Assembly: GCF_000734895.2 (NCBI RefSeq)
Contig: NZ_CP011382.1
Coordinates: forward strand, 1,280,700-1,344,699
Length of the DNA: 64,000 bases
Origin: Calothrix sp. 336/3
GTDB taxonomy: Bacteria > Cyanobacteriota > Cyanobacteriia > Cyanobacteriales > Nostocaceae
Direction: 5' to 3'
The position numbers and the translations under genes are program-made. A model generated the notes under the pieces. It worked only from the letters and a program-made list of their open reading frames with translations, searched no databases and was not told where the DNA came from. Below are positions 45,700 through 56,329 of the stretch, piece after piece; position 1 is the stretch's first letter; every line of letters starts with the position of its first letter.

Positions 45700-46428
45700 G
45701 TGCGGAAAATCGTTATTGCCGGCAATTGGAAAATGTTCAAAACCCAGGCAGAATCCCAAGACTTCTTGACGGGATTCTTGCCTACTTTGGAGGAAACACC
45801 CCCAGAAAGAGAGGTTGTACTCTGTGTTCCCTATACAGACTTAAGCATTTTGTCTAAAAGCTTACATGGTAGTCTGGTACAACTAGGAGCGCAAAATGTC
45901 CATTGGGCAGAAAGTGGCGCATATACGGGGGAAATTTCGGGATTGATGTTAGAGGAAATCGGTGTGCGTTATGTGATTATTGGTCACAGTGAGCGCCGTC
46001 AATTTTTTGGCGAAACCGATGAGACGGTAAATTTACGTTTAAAGGCAGCTCAAAAATATGGTTTAACCCCGATTTTATGCGTGGGGGAAACAAAGCAGCA
46101 GCGTGATGCACAAGAGACGGAATCTCTGATTATTGGTCAATTAAAACAGGGTTTGGTGGATGTTGACCAAACTAATTTAGTGATTGCTTATGAACCAATT
46201 TGGGCGATCGGTACGGGTGATACTTGCGAAGCGAAGGAAGCAAATCGGGTGATTGGTGTAATTCGCTCTCAACTGACTAATCCGGATGTTCCGATTCAGT
46301 ACGGTGGTTCTGTGAAACCGAATAATATTGATGAAATCATGGCACAACCAGAAATTGATGGTGCTTTGGTGGGTGGAGCAAGTTTAGAAGCGGCAGATTT
46401 TGCCCGAATTGTAAATTATCTGCAATAG
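45700..46428 (+). CDS. tpiA: Triosephosphate isomerase
   Basis: 242 aa TIM-barrel enzyme interconverting glyceraldehyde-3-phosphate and dihydroxyacetone phosphate in glycolysis and the Calvin cycle. Catalytic residues: Lys in AGNWKMFKT, His in [14 protein letters not shown] and Glu in [12 protein letters not shown]; phosphate loop [11 protein letters not shown]. The frame is open to 45589, but the GTG at 45700 ([12 protein letters not shown]) matches the start I recall for the Nostoc family members. folP follows 60 bases after the stop on the same strand. Confidence 0.96.
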   Translation: MRKIVIAGNWKMFKTQAESQDFLTGFLPTLEETPPEREVVLCVPYTDLSILSKSLHGSLVQLGAQNVHWAESGAYTGEISGLMLEEIGVRYVIIGHSERRQFFGETDETVNLRLKAAQKYGLTPILCVGETKQQRDAQETESLIIGQLKQGLVDVDQTNLVIAYEPIWAIGTGDTCEAKEANRVIGVIRSQLTNPDVPIQYGGSVKPNNIDEIMAQPEIDGALVGGASLEAADFARIVNYLQ

Positions 46429-46487
46429 ATACGGAGAATGGGGAATTGGGAAGGAAGTTTTATTCCTATTCCCTGGTTTCTTCCTAG

Positions 46488-47345
46488 ATGGAACCTATGA
46501 CAAGTAGTTTAAAAGTTGGCGATCGCTCTTTTTCATGGGGACAGCGCACTTATATTATGGGTGTGTTAAATGTGACTCCAGATAGTTTTAGCGATGGTGG
46601 GGAGTTTAATTCTCTCACCTATGCTGTTACCCAAGCCCAGGCAATGGCGGCGGCGGGAGCGGATATTATAGATATTGGTGGACAATCTACCAGACCAGGA
46701 GCAAAGCAAGTTACCCTCGATGAAGAATTGTCACGGGTAATACCAGTAATTCAAGCTATTCGCCAAACTAGTCATATTCCTATTTCTGTAGACACCACCA
46801 GAGCCGCAGTAGCAGAAGCTTCTATTCAAGCGGGTGCTGACATCATCAATGATATTTCTGGAGGCACTTTTGATGGGGAAATGTTGCCAACTGTAGCCAA
46901 ATTGAATGTGCCAATTATTCTCATGCATATCCGGGGAAATCCGGAGACGATGCAGCAACTAACAGACTATAAGGATTTAATTGCAGAAATATCTGATTTC
47001 CTGAAGCAGCAAATTTGCCTTGCCGAGGGTTTTGGTATTGACCAGAAAAAGATTATCATTGACCCTGGTATTGGCTTCGCTAAGAATTTTTCCCAGAATC
47101 TACAAATTCTCCGCCGTTTATCGGAATTTCAGCAACTAAAATGTCCAATATTGGTGGGAGTTTCCCGTAAAAGCTTTATTGGTCATATTTTAAATCAACC
47201 TGACCCCAAAAAACGAGTTTGGGGAACGGCGGCAGCTTGTTGTGCTGCAATTTTCCATGGTGCTGACATCCTACGGGTGCATGATGTAGCAGAAATTCAT
47301 GATGTTGCTCAAGTAGCGGATGGAATTTTCCGTGAATTCTCTTGA
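46488..47345 (+). CDS. folP: Dihydropteroate synthase
   Basis: 285 aa enzyme that joins p-aminobenzoate to dihydropterin pyrophosphate in folate synthesis. Signatures: IMGVLNVTPDSFSDGGEF, DIGGQSTRPGAKQ, IINDISGGTFDGEM, ILMHIRGNPETMQ, IIDPGIGFAKNFSQN and LVGVSRKSFIGHIL. It is complete. A tpiA-folP order is familiar in cyanobacteria. Confidence 0.95.
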   Translation: MEPMTSSLKVGDRSFSWGQRTYIMGVLNVTPDSFSDGGEFNSLTYAVTQAQAMAAAGADIIDIGGQSTRPGAKQVTLDEELSRVIPVIQAIRQTSHIPISVDTTRAAVAEASIQAGADIINDISGGTFDGEMLPTVAKLNVPIILMHIRGNPETMQQLTDYKDLIAEISDFLKQQICLAEGFGIDQKKIIIDPGIGFAKNFSQNLQILRRLSEFQQLKCPILVGVSRKSFIGHILNQPDPKKRVWGTAAACCAAIFHGADILRVHDVAEIHDVAQVADGIFREFS

Positions 47346-47446
47346 AGTGAAATGTAATGATTTACGGGCAAGGCTGCCCGTTTCACGGTAGGTTTACTAA
47401 TAGGTAGGCATTAGCAATATAGATTTACGCCTAATGTTAATTAGAA

Positions 47447-47515
47447 ATGCCTCTTATCCCATCAGGGTTTCAAGGCTTAATTCACTACTCACTACTCATT
47501 ACTCATGATTTGTGA
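47447..47515. repeat. Repeat with STRR tail, shared with 50981-51130
   Basis: The phrase CCCATCAGGGTTTCAAGG and then TTAATTCACTACTCACTAC recur at 50995-51090 with small changes (CCCATAAGGGTTTCAAG and again AAGGGTTTCAAGGCTTAATTC). The tail consists of ACTACTC/ATTACTC heptanucleotides. It lies between folP and the SPFH gene. Confidence 0.65.
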
Positions 47516-47526
47516 TTGCTTAATTC

Positions 47527-48363
47527 CTAAGCTGCCCCATTTTCCGATTTATTCGTTTCTTGTACTACCGCTTCCGCAAGTAACTGATCGTAGACATCAC
47601 CAGATTTCACTGGATCCATAAACACAATCTTGGCATTTTGACTTGCACCGAGCTTATGACTTGCATCTACATAGTCTTGAGCAACTAAATAACGGAGAAT
47701 CTCCTTATTTTCGGGATTAGAACGCAAAGCTTCGGAGATAATTTGCAGAGAGGTTTTAGTTCCTTCTGCTTTCTTGATGGCAGCTTGTCTTTCCCCTTCT
47801 GCTTCCAGAATGGCAGCACGACTTTTAATTTCCGCAGCTCGTTGCTCTTCCATGGATTTTCGCACACTGTCGGGGGGTGTGATGCGTTGAATATCAACAC
47901 GGATAATTTCCACGCCCCATTTCTTTGTGGTTTCGTTGAGTTGGTCGATAATGGTTTTATCTACTTCTGCTCGAAAGCTATTAGCTTCTTCTAGGGTATT
48001 TTGGGCGATAATTTCCCGAAGAGTTGTTGTAGCTAATTGTGCCAAAGCTCCCTGTAAATCATCAATCTCATAGAAGCTTCTATCCATACTACTGATGCGC
48101 CAGAAGACAACGGCATCAACTTCTAAGTAGATGTTATCTTTGGTGATAATATTCTGGGGTTTAATATCAATGTACTGTTCCCTGGTAGTATCTTCCATGA
48201 CTATTTGGTCGATAACAGGAACAATAAAATTTAATCCAGGACTGAGGGTACGATGTTTACGCCCTAAACGTTCTACTAAAGCTTGATTACCTTCACTAAT
48301 AACTTTGGCAGATCCTAAGGCATAACCTACGAGCACTAAAACTATAGCAATAATTGGCTCCAT
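47527..48363 (-). CDS. SPFH/band 7 membrane protein (stomatin-QmcA type)
   Basis: 278 aa. One N-terminal membrane helix (IIAIVLVLVGYALGSAKV), then the SPFH domain with EGNQALVERLGRKHRTLSPGLNFIVPVIDQI, TKDNIYLEVDAVVFWRI and AQNTLEEANSFRAEVDKTI, then a coiled-coil region (RKSMEEQRAAEIKSRAAILEAEGERQAAIKKAEG) and a short tail. Such proteins form large oligomeric membrane scaffolds (stomatin/QmcA). No NfeD partner gene is next to it. Confidence 0.92.
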   Translation of the reverse strand: MEPIIAIVLVLVGYALGSAKVISEGNQALVERLGRKHRTLSPGLNFIVPVIDQIVMEDTTREQYIDIKPQNIITKDNIYLEVDAVVFWRISSMDRSFYEIDDLQGALAQLATTTLREIIAQNTLEEANSFRAEVDKTIIDQLNETTKKWGVEIIRVDIQRITPPDSVRKSMEEQRAAEIKSRAAILEAEGERQAAIKKAEGTKTSLQIISEALRSNPENKEILRYLVAQDYVDASHKLGASQNAKIVFMDPVKSGDVYDQLLAEAVVQETNKSENGAA

Positions 48364-48686
48364 GGATGCTCCGATACAAATATAGGTAGGTTAAATGTGA
48401 CGAGAAATAGGGGAAAGTTAATGTCAATAACAAATAACTTCGCGGCGATGATTGGTGTAAACAATAACCGACTGCTTAGACATGGATATTAAAACATCTT
48501 GATTTGTTACTGACAAGGGGGAGGTAAAGAAAGGGGAATACTTTAAATGTTGTTTATACTTAATTTTTGGTCAAAGACTTAAATATGGTGGAAGTAGATC
48601 GTCTATTCTCCTAGATGGAGTTGATAGTTGTTTACAGAGGATGAATCACACACATTGTTCTCTTTTTCCCTCTCTCCTCACCTTGC
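48364..48686. other. Intergenic region upstream of the SPFH gene
   Basis: 323 bases between the SPFH gene start and the stop of the histidine kinase, both on the minus strand. It must contain the SPFH promoter. I see no gene, RNA or repeat in it. Confidence 0.6.
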
Positions 48687-49988
48687 CTACTGCCACAATG
48701 GTAGCTGAATTGTGAAACAAGTTTGATTATTTTCGCTTTCGATGGCGATCGCACCTCCTAAATACTTAGTTAATTTCTGTACCAGTGCTAATCCGAGTCC
48801 GGTTCCTCCTTGCTTCCAGGGATCGTTACTGGGAATGCGGTAAAACTTATCAAAGATTCGCGGTATCTCGGATGGGGGAATTTCGACACCGTAGTTTGTC
48901 ACTTGGATAACGACTTCCTGAGTTTGGGATTGAGCACTGATGAGAATTTGTTCTCCTGGGGGGCTAAATTTACAGGCATTGGTGACTAACTCAATCACAA
49001 TTCGTTCTAAACTAAAGGGGTCAGAGACGATGTGTGGTAAGTCTGGGGCAATATCCAGATGGAGACGGTGCTGACAACAGTTGCGATGACGTGCTTGGAA
49101 CATCTCGACAACCTGTAGTAACCAGGGTTTAACGTGAATTGTTTCTAGTACTAAGGGTTTAGTGGTGGTGTCAAGTTTCTGCAAATCCAAGAAATTAGTA
49201 ATCAGATTGATTTCGCGATCGCACTCGTTGTTTAAAATTTGAAAGTAACGCCCAATTTTAGAACGGGGTGCAGCCGGAAAAACTGGGGTAGATAGAAGAT
49301 TCTCCTGTTGATCGAGGGCAATACCTAACATTTGAATTGCCATCTTCATATTTGTTAATGGGGTTCGTAACTCGTGGGAAACTGTGCTGAGAAACTCATC
49401 CTTCAAACGGTTGAGACTTTCTAGCTCTTCCTGCTGTGCTTGTACTGCTTTCTGATTCGCTTCTAGGGTGACTGCCGCCATTCTGTAAGCGGTAACATCT
49501 TCTAGTACCAGCAAAATATAATTATAATTTTCGCCCTCTGGTGGCAAAACTTTAGCAATAATTTTCGCCCATTGCATTTGACTTTGAGGACAGTTGAGGC
49601 GAAACTCTGCCTTGACTATCTGATTAAAAGACGACTCATTCGTTAAGTTTTGTAATAATTCCTGAAAACGAGTTTTTTCCTCTGTAGCAAATAAATCCTC
49701 TACAGGTAAGTGTATTAAATTTTCCGGCTTGTATCCCAAATAATCCGCACCAAATTGATTCACAGAAACAATATTGCCTGTTGATTCTAAGGTCAAACAA
49801 ACGGAAGGTGTATGTTCATATAATTGACGATACCACCGTAATTCTTCCTGAGTCTGACGTAAAATTTCATTTGTGCAAGGTTCTAAATCATTGGTTCGCT
49901 CAGGCACAAGTTCTAGACGTGTAGGTGTTCCAGTCGCCAAGGGTTGTGATTGGCTGTTGCGCCAGCTAGAAGGCTGATTCCGACTCAT
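48687..49988 (-). CDS. PAS-domain sensor histidine kinase
   Basis: 433 aa, soluble. PAS domain at about residues 55-175 (YEHTPSVCLTLESTGNIVSVNQFGADYLGYKPENL), a coiled-coil linker, HisKA with LSTVSHELRTPLTNMKMAIQML near 215, and HATPase with LVTNACKFSPPG, FDKFYRI and GTGLGLALVQKL. No membrane segment and no receiver domain. No response regulator is adjacent, so the partner is unknown. Confidence 0.92.
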   Translation of the reverse strand: MSRNQPSSWRNSQSQPLATGTPTRLELVPERTNDLEPCTNEILRQTQEELRWYRQLYEHTPSVCLTLESTGNIVSVNQFGADYLGYKPENLIHLPVEDLFATEEKTRFQELLQNLTNESSFNQIVKAEFRLNCPQSQMQWAKIIAKVLPPEGENYNYILLVLEDVTAYRMAAVTLEANQKAVQAQQEELESLNRLKDEFLSTVSHELRTPLTNMKMAIQMLGIALDQQENLLSTPVFPAAPRSKIGRYFQILNNECDREINLITNFLDLQKLDTTTKPLVLETIHVKPWLLQVVEMFQARHRNCCQHRLHLDIAPDLPHIVSDPFSLERIVIELVTNACKFSPPGEQILISAQSQTQEVVIQVTNYGVEIPPSEIPRIFDKFYRIPSNDPWKQGGTGLGLALVQKLTKYLGGAIAIESENNQTCFTIQLPLWQ

Positions 49989-50202
49989 AGGATTTAAACT
50001 CGCACCCCAGCATTGGTGATAGAAAAGCTAGGAAAGATGATTATTATACTGTTTTTAATTAAAATAGGGTTGGGGTGTGAGAACCACCATTGAGTAAATA
50101 AAATAACTTTATACATTCAGTATGTAACAAAAATATCGGGTTTAAAAAGCTATATAGTAAGCTATTCAATGTAATATTGCTCATTTTTTTGATTACAATT
50201 TG

Positions 50203-50853
50203 TTACTTTTTCAGCTTTGATGATGCTTTGGTAGAGCCACGCCAGTTTTTTCCTTTGGGTGCAGTATTTGTAAACACCAGTTCTCGTAATGAGTCTAATT
50301 CTGTTGAGGTGAGCGATCGCCACTCTCCCGGTTGTAATTTGTCTAAATGTAAATGAGCAATACTGATTCTGACTAAACGTAAAGTCGGAAAACCCACCGC
50401 CGCAGTCATCCTCCGCACCTGGCGATTTTTTCCCTCAGTTAGTGTTAATTTTAACCAAGCTGTGGGCACGTTTTTGCGAAAGCGAATTGGTGGATTCCTT
50501 TCTGGTAAGGAAGGTTCTTCTGAAAGTAGTCGTACTTTCGCAGGGCGAGTGCGGTAGCCTTTTATATCCACTCCCGACACTAACTTTTGTAAAGCAGTCA
50601 CATCAGGAATCCGTTCTACCTGAGCTAAATAGGTACGTTCGTGGTGAAATTGTGGATCGCACAAACGATGTTGTAATTGTCCATGATTCGTCAACAATAA
50701 CAAGCCTTCACTATCCCAATCCAAACGTCCCACAGGATAGACATTGGGGATAGGAATATAATCCTTGAGGGTGATTTGCTCTGGAATTTCCTGGGTGAAC
50801 TGACACAGCACACCATAGGGTTTATAGAAAAGTATATATTTGTGGTCGGTCAT
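50203..50853 (-). CDS. RsuA/RluE-family pseudouridine synthase
   Basis: 216 aa, lacking the N-terminal S4 domain, which is the RluE (23S rRNA U2457) arrangement. The catalytic Asp is in VGRLDWDSEGLLLLTN near residue 44; KPYGVLCQFT and EGKNRQVRRMTAAVGFPTLRLVRISIAHL are the other signatures. The basic tail (KGKNWRGSTKASSKLKK) is not conserved. RluE is the most likely subfamily, but the target site is inferred. Confidence 0.9.
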   Translation of the reverse strand: MTDHKYILFYKPYGVLCQFTQEIPEQITLKDYIPIPNVYPVGRLDWDSEGLLLLTNHGQLQHRLCDPQFHHERTYLAQVERIPDVTALQKLVSGVDIKGYRTRPAKVRLLSEEPSLPERNPPIRFRKNVPTAWLKLTLTEGKNRQVRRMTAAVGFPTLRLVRISIAHLHLDKLQPGEWRSLTSTELDSLRELVFTNTAPKGKNWRGSTKASSKLKK

Positions 50854-51269
50854 GGATTCTCAAGAATTTCTCCATCTGGTGTTGTCTAGGGACTTCCAGA
50901 AAATAAATTATCCAATTGATTCAGACTGAATTTTTCTGATTCCCCCTGCTTACACAGCGATTGAAGTCTGATGTGAATTAGGAACTCCTTTTATCCCATA
51001 AGGGTTTCAAGATTGATTCAAAATCATTGTTTCGGAACTACCTACAAAATATTAAGGGTTTCAAGGCTTAATTCACTACTCATTACTCATCACTCCTTAC
51101 TTACTCCCCACCACCCATTACTCATGATTGGTTATTTTTTGATTTGGAAGTCTCCCCTGTGACGACAGATGCTAATTTTGCAATTGTCAGTTTCCTTTAC
51201 CACATTCAAAGATGAGAAAATGTTTATAAACTTCATTTTCCCTTAAATAGAAATGATAGGATAAATCTT
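50854..51269. repeat. Intergenic region with repeats before the thiC riboswitch
   Basis: About 415 bases. It includes the repeat at 50981-51090 shared with 47447, and a heptanucleotide run (CACTACTCATTACTCATCACTCC) at about 51075-51125. No gene is seen. The end of the region must contain the thiC promoter. Confidence 0.65.
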
Positions 51270-52749
<1,480 letters not shown>

Positions 52750-52934
52750 GATTTGTTTTCAGGGGAAGGGGAAGAGTCAGACAAACTTTTCTCCTTTTTC
52801 TGTAATCATCAGAACTTTTTAAGTATTTAGCAATATTTTTAATATAGTATCTATCTGTGAGTTTTCAGTTATAGCGTTTCCCAATCAGATGAAATACAAC
52901 CCCACCCGCCCTATCGGGCACCCTCCCCGATGTC

Positions 52935-53198
52935 GGCTACGGTGTACACACAAGTCTTAAAATTCCCCCTAGCACTTGGTTTCGTCATTTAGATTTAGGT
53001 TGTGCGATCGCTCTGGAAGCCTGTCATTGCGAGGAGGAACGACGTTCGCGCAGCGTGTCGCTTTGCGACTCAGCAATCGCAAAAACCACGGGATTATGTG
53101 ATTATTTCGCTCCGCTATCGCTGCGCTCGTAATGACAATTTAAGGGGTCTATAACGCCTGAAACCCTTACAGCTACCACTTGTGTGTACACCGTAGCC
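52935..53198. mobile_element. Second MITE-like element nested in the first (21-bp terminal inverted repeats)
   Basis: The ends GGCTACGGTGTACACACAA and its perfect complement TTGTGTGTACACCGTAGCC, extended to 21 bp, enclose 264 bp with no coding capacity. CCGAT stands at the outer left side and CCGAT at the outer right side, a possible 5-bp target duplication. It interrupts the 52870-53260 element, so it inserted later. It contains a third element at 53022-53137. Confidence 0.85.
53022..53137. repeat. Innermost palindromic element (TGTCATTGCGAG ends)
   Basis: TGTCATTGCGAG at the left and CTCGTAATGACA at the right (11 of 12 complementary) flank a sequence with several internal hairpins, e.g. 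GACGTTCGCGCAGCGTGTCGC and CGCTCCGCTATCGCTGCG. It matches the widespread cyanobacterial REP type that starts GTCATTGCGAG. Confidence 0.7.
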
Positions 53199-53296
53199 CC
53201 GATTTCGGGGAGGGCTGGGGAGGGGTTATTCTATACCTCACTAGAATGAGAAACGCTATATATATAATAAATATCATGAAAAACGGAGATACCTGC

Positions 53297-54490
53297 ATGA
53301 TAGCAATCACCCATTTAATTCCAGGTGAAACATTCTCTTCCTCAGATAAATCAGATGTTTCTCAAGTCTCTCTTTCAGACTATGAAATTAATGAGAAGTA
53401 TAAAAAGGGAGAAATAAGAATAGTCACGGAACAAGCTCGTTATCCCCTTGATAGCATAGAAACTATGCTTGATAGTCAAAAATATATCCTGAATCCTGAA
53501 TACCAGCGTAGAAAAAGATGGGACAATACTAGAAAATCTCGTTTGATAGAATCTTTTATAATGAATGTGCCCATTCCTCCTATCTTTTTATATGAAATAG
53601 ATTACTCTATATATGAAGTAATGGATGGCTTGCAAAGACTAACAGCTATTTATGATTTTTACAAAGGAAAGTTTGATTTAGAAGGATTGGAGTATTGGAA
53701 AGAGCTTAACGGGCGAAATTATCAGAATTTACCAGAGCAAGTAAAAAGGGGAATAGATAGACGCTATTTATCATCCATTGTCTTGTTGCAAGAAACCGCA
53801 AAAAGTACAGAGGAAGCTGACTTTCTGAAGCAAATAGTTTTTGAAAGACTGAATAGCGGTGGAGAAAAACTAACTCCGCAAGAAACAAGAAATGCTTTAC
53901 GTAATGGCAAGTTTAACCAACTATGTATAAAGCTTGCAGAAAATGAATCTTTCCGTAAAATGTGGAAACTACCTTTGGAGTCTGAAGGAGAAGAAAAATT
54001 ACTTGAGAGTGAATCTTACCGTAAGATGGAAGATGTTGAGTTAGTTCTACGATTCTTTGCTTATCGTCACATAGCTAATTTTAAATCTCCGGTAGATAAG
54101 TTTTTAGATGACTATTTAAAACAAGCAAATAATTATCCAGACGAAACAATTACAAAACTTGAAAATCTTTTCAATGAAACGATTAATATCGTCTATTCCA
54201 TATTTGGAGACTCAGCTTTCATACCACCTAAAGAAAAACGTGACAATCAAAAACCACTCAAAGTTATTTATGATTCCATGATGCAAGTTATTGCCAACAA
54301 TATTTCTCAAAAAGAGAGCTTACTCAAGCATAGCAAGTCTATACGCAGTAATCTATACTCAGACAAGGAGTTACTATATGTCAAAAAAGAAAACAATAGA
54401 CCCCTTTTTGAGGGTAGATATAATAATAAAAAAGATGTAGAGGCTCGCATAAAATATTTCCAGGATTTCCTACAAGGTTTTATATCATAA
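53297..54490 (+). CDS. DUF262 domain protein (ParB-like fold), first gene of a HEPN pair
   Basis: 397 aa from the ATG at 53297, with GGAG 8 bases upstream; an ATG at 53276 is possible, and codons further up lie in the MITE arm. DUF262 motifs: NPEYQRRKRWDN near residue 67 (QR...W), EVMDGLQRLTAIYDF near 110 (DGxQR) and VFERLNSGGEKLTPQETRNAL near 187. There is no DUF1524 HNH domain after it, unlike GmrSD or SspE-type nucleases, so the fused nuclease is absent. It is lower in GC than its neighbours. The second gene starts 15 bases after the stop. DUF262 proteins bind or hydrolyse nucleotides in several anti-phage and restriction systems; here the role is inferred. Confidence 0.85.
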   Translation: MIAITHLIPGETFSSSDKSDVSQVSLSDYEINEKYKKGEIRIVTEQARYPLDSIETMLDSQKYILNPEYQRRKRWDNTRKSRLIESFIMNVPIPPIFLYEIDYSIYEVMDGLQRLTAIYDFYKGKFDLEGLEYWKELNGRNYQNLPEQVKRGIDRRYLSSIVLLQETAKSTEEADFLKQIVFERLNSGGEKLTPQETRNALRNGKFNQLCIKLAENESFRKMWKLPLESEGEEKLLESESYRKMEDVELVLRFFAYRHIANFKSPVDKFLDDYLKQANNYPDETITKLENLFNETINIVYSIFGDSAFIPPKEKRDNQKPLKVIYDSMMQVIANNISQKESLLKHSKSIRSNLYSDKELLYVKKENNRPLFEGRYNNKKDVEARIKYFQDFLQGFIS

Positions 54491-54505
54491 ACTTTGGTAA
54501 GAACT

Positions 54506-55573
54506 ATGAATATAGAATCATTGGAGAGATTTAAAAAGGAAATCAATCAAGTCCGAGAATATTTCAAGCATATTCAGTATGTAGATGATATCTTACGTAG
54601 TGACGTATCATCGACTGAAAATGAGATGATTAAAATCTCATTAAATAATTTAAAAGACCATCACAAAAACTTTAGAATCGATAAAAGTAGATTTGAGTAT
54701 AAAGCATCTATTATTTCACTTTATGGCTTACTAGAAAAATATATAGAAATTTGGATTAAAGAATATCTTGATTCTCTAGCAGATTTAATTACAAACTATA
54801 ACGACATCGATGAAAAAATTAGAATTAATCATTTTGAGCTTTCCTTAAAACTAATAAATAATATCACTAGTAGAGAAAGCTTGAAGTATAAGCATATCAA
54901 AAAAGAAGAGGTTATAAAAAAACTAAATGAATGTATCGTTAATCCATCTAATTATAAATTCAGCACAGAAGCGTTTGTTATTTTGTCAGGTAATTTAAAG
55001 CATAAACAAATTGTTAAAATATTTGAACTTGTTAATATAAATTTAAACGATAAGATTAAAAATAACAAAACACTAGTTGAACATTTCAAGAATAATGAAG
55101 AAATTAGTAATATTTCAAATATAGATTCAGATAATTTATATAATAAAATTAATGATTTAGTTGAAAGAAGAAATCAAATCGCTCACGGTTCGGAATTAGA
55201 TGATATTTTAAGTATATCTGAGCTAGAACTATCTATTCAGTTTTTAGAGAACTATTGCCAAGCTATTTTTGAAATACTGTCGGAAGAATATATTAAAAAA
55301 GAATCAATTTATAAATATCAAAAGATAGAAGAAATAATTCAAATATTTAATAATAAAATATTGGCATTTAAAATCGAAAACTATACTGTAAAGGTTGGAG
55401 ATATCCTAATTGTAGAAACAACAGAAGGAAATTTCTATAAAAAAACTATTTTGACAATACAATTAAATAATGAACCTTATACAGAACTAAAAGTTACAGA
55501 CAAGAAAGATATTGCTGTCAGTGTTGAGCCAAAAATCAAAGAAAACCAAATATTTTATATAGTCAAGAAATAG
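54506..55573 (+). CDS. HEPN-type predicted RNase (MAE_28990/MAE_18760-like)
   Basis: 355 aa, alpha-helical and very rich in Lys, Ile, Asn and Glu, coded by AT-rich sequence. The central helical part (ASIISLYGLLEKYIEIWIKEYLDSL) and, near residue 220, LVERRNQIAHGSELDD with an R-x4-H motif are those of HEPN ribonucleases. The C-terminal part (about 265-355) has beta-strand character (VKVGDILIVETTEGNFYKKTI). The family resemblance is to the MAE_28990/MAE_18760 HEPN-like nucleases that accompany DUF262 genes, as far as I remember. It is most likely the toxic effector of a two-gene module. ATG at 54506; a TTG four codons earlier is also open. Confidence 0.8.
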   Translation: MNIESLERFKKEINQVREYFKHIQYVDDILRSDVSSTENEMIKISLNNLKDHHKNFRIDKSRFEYKASIISLYGLLEKYIEIWIKEYLDSLADLITNYNDIDEKIRINHFELSLKLINNITSRESLKYKHIKKEEVIKKLNECIVNPSNYKFSTEAFVILSGNLKHKQIVKIFELVNINLNDKIKNNKTLVEHFKNNEEISNISNIDSDNLYNKINDLVERRNQIAHGSELDDILSISELELSIQFLENYCQAIFEILSEEYIKKESIYKYQKIEEIIQIFNNKILAFKIENYTVKVGDILIVETTEGNFYKKTILTIQLNNEPYTELKVTDKKDIAVSVEPKIKENQIFYIVKK

Positions 55574-55753
55574 TTATGTGTTCATACGTTGAACTTTGAC
55601 GTACGGCAAAATCAAAAAGCTGTGCAATGTAACTGACATGAGTTCGGTTTCAGGTGCGCGATCGCCGTCTTATTGAGTAGTCTAATTACTTGCAAATAAA
55701 TCGTAATTTTACCTAGTATAGAGAAACTGGCAAATACTTGGTATCATACACCC

Positions 55754-56329
55754 ATGGGTCGTTACTTTATCGCTCTACTACCGCCCCAAGACATTCAAGC
55801 ACAGGTCAACCAGATTAAACAGCATTTTGCTGATAACTATGCCAGTTGTGGCGCACAAAAATCCCCTCCCCACATCACCCTCCAACCACCCTTTGAGTGG
55901 AGAGATGAGGATTTACCCCTACTCGCAGCATCTTTACAAGAGTTTTCCCAGGAAAGGCAATCTTTTGCGATAACCCTGAAAAATTACAACGCTTTTCCCC
56001 CTCGTGTCATCTATATTGATGTGGTGCGTTCACCCTTGGGTTGCTCCCCTGAAGCATTGCCACAGTTACTGCAACTACAAGCAGATTTGCTCACCCATCT
56101 GGAAACTACCCTGGGAATCTCTGATAAAGTAGCTAAAAACCGTCCCTTTGTACCCCACATGACGGTTGCTTTTCGAGACTTAACAAAAATTAATTTTCAT
56201 AGAGCTTGGCAAGAGTTCCAAAAGCAAGAAATATATTTAGAATTCCTTGCCAATAGTTTGACTCTGTTACTCCATGATGGCGATCGCTGGAATGTGAAAA
56301 CAGAGTTTAGCTTTTGTGGGAGTTCTTAA
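55754..56329 (+). CDS. 2'-5' RNA ligase / LigT-like phosphoesterase
   Basis: 191 aa 2H phosphoesterase family protein. The two HxT motifs are PPHITLQPPF near residue 40 and VPHMTVAFRD near 137, with an F/I-A-L-L-P start (YFIALLPPQDIQAQVNQI). In bacteria such proteins act on 2'-5' or cyclic phosphodiesters of RNA ends. Its end overlaps the convergent gene by 4 bases. A GCGATCGC site lies near its C-terminus and codon use is native, so unlike the preceding pair it looks like a resident gene. Confidence 0.9.
   Translation: MGRYFIALLPPQDIQAQVNQIKQHFADNYASCGAQKSPPHITLQPPFEWRDEDLPLLAASLQEFSQERQSFAITLKNYNAFPPRVIYIDVVRSPLGCSPEALPQLLQLQADLLTHLETTLGISDKVAKNRPFVPHMTVAFRDLTKINFHRAWQEFQKQEIYLEFLANSLTLLLHDGDRWNVKTEFSFCGSS

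Larger units (their letters stand above)
52870..53260. mobile_element. MITE-like element, reverse copy, split by an insertion
   Basis: Left arm TAGCGTTTCCCAATCAGATG...CCCTCCCCGAT (52870-52932) and right arm CCGATTTCGGGGAGGG...TCACTAGAATGAGAAACGCTA (53198-53260) together reproduce the intact element at 25063-25177 in reverse orientation. The arms are separated by the 264-bp element at 52935-53198. The right end abuts the DUF262 gene. Confidence 0.85.

Noticed and set aside
53180..53296. N-terminal extension of the DUF262 protein
   Set aside because: These codons lie in the MITE arm; the ATG at 53297 with a GGAG site is a better start.
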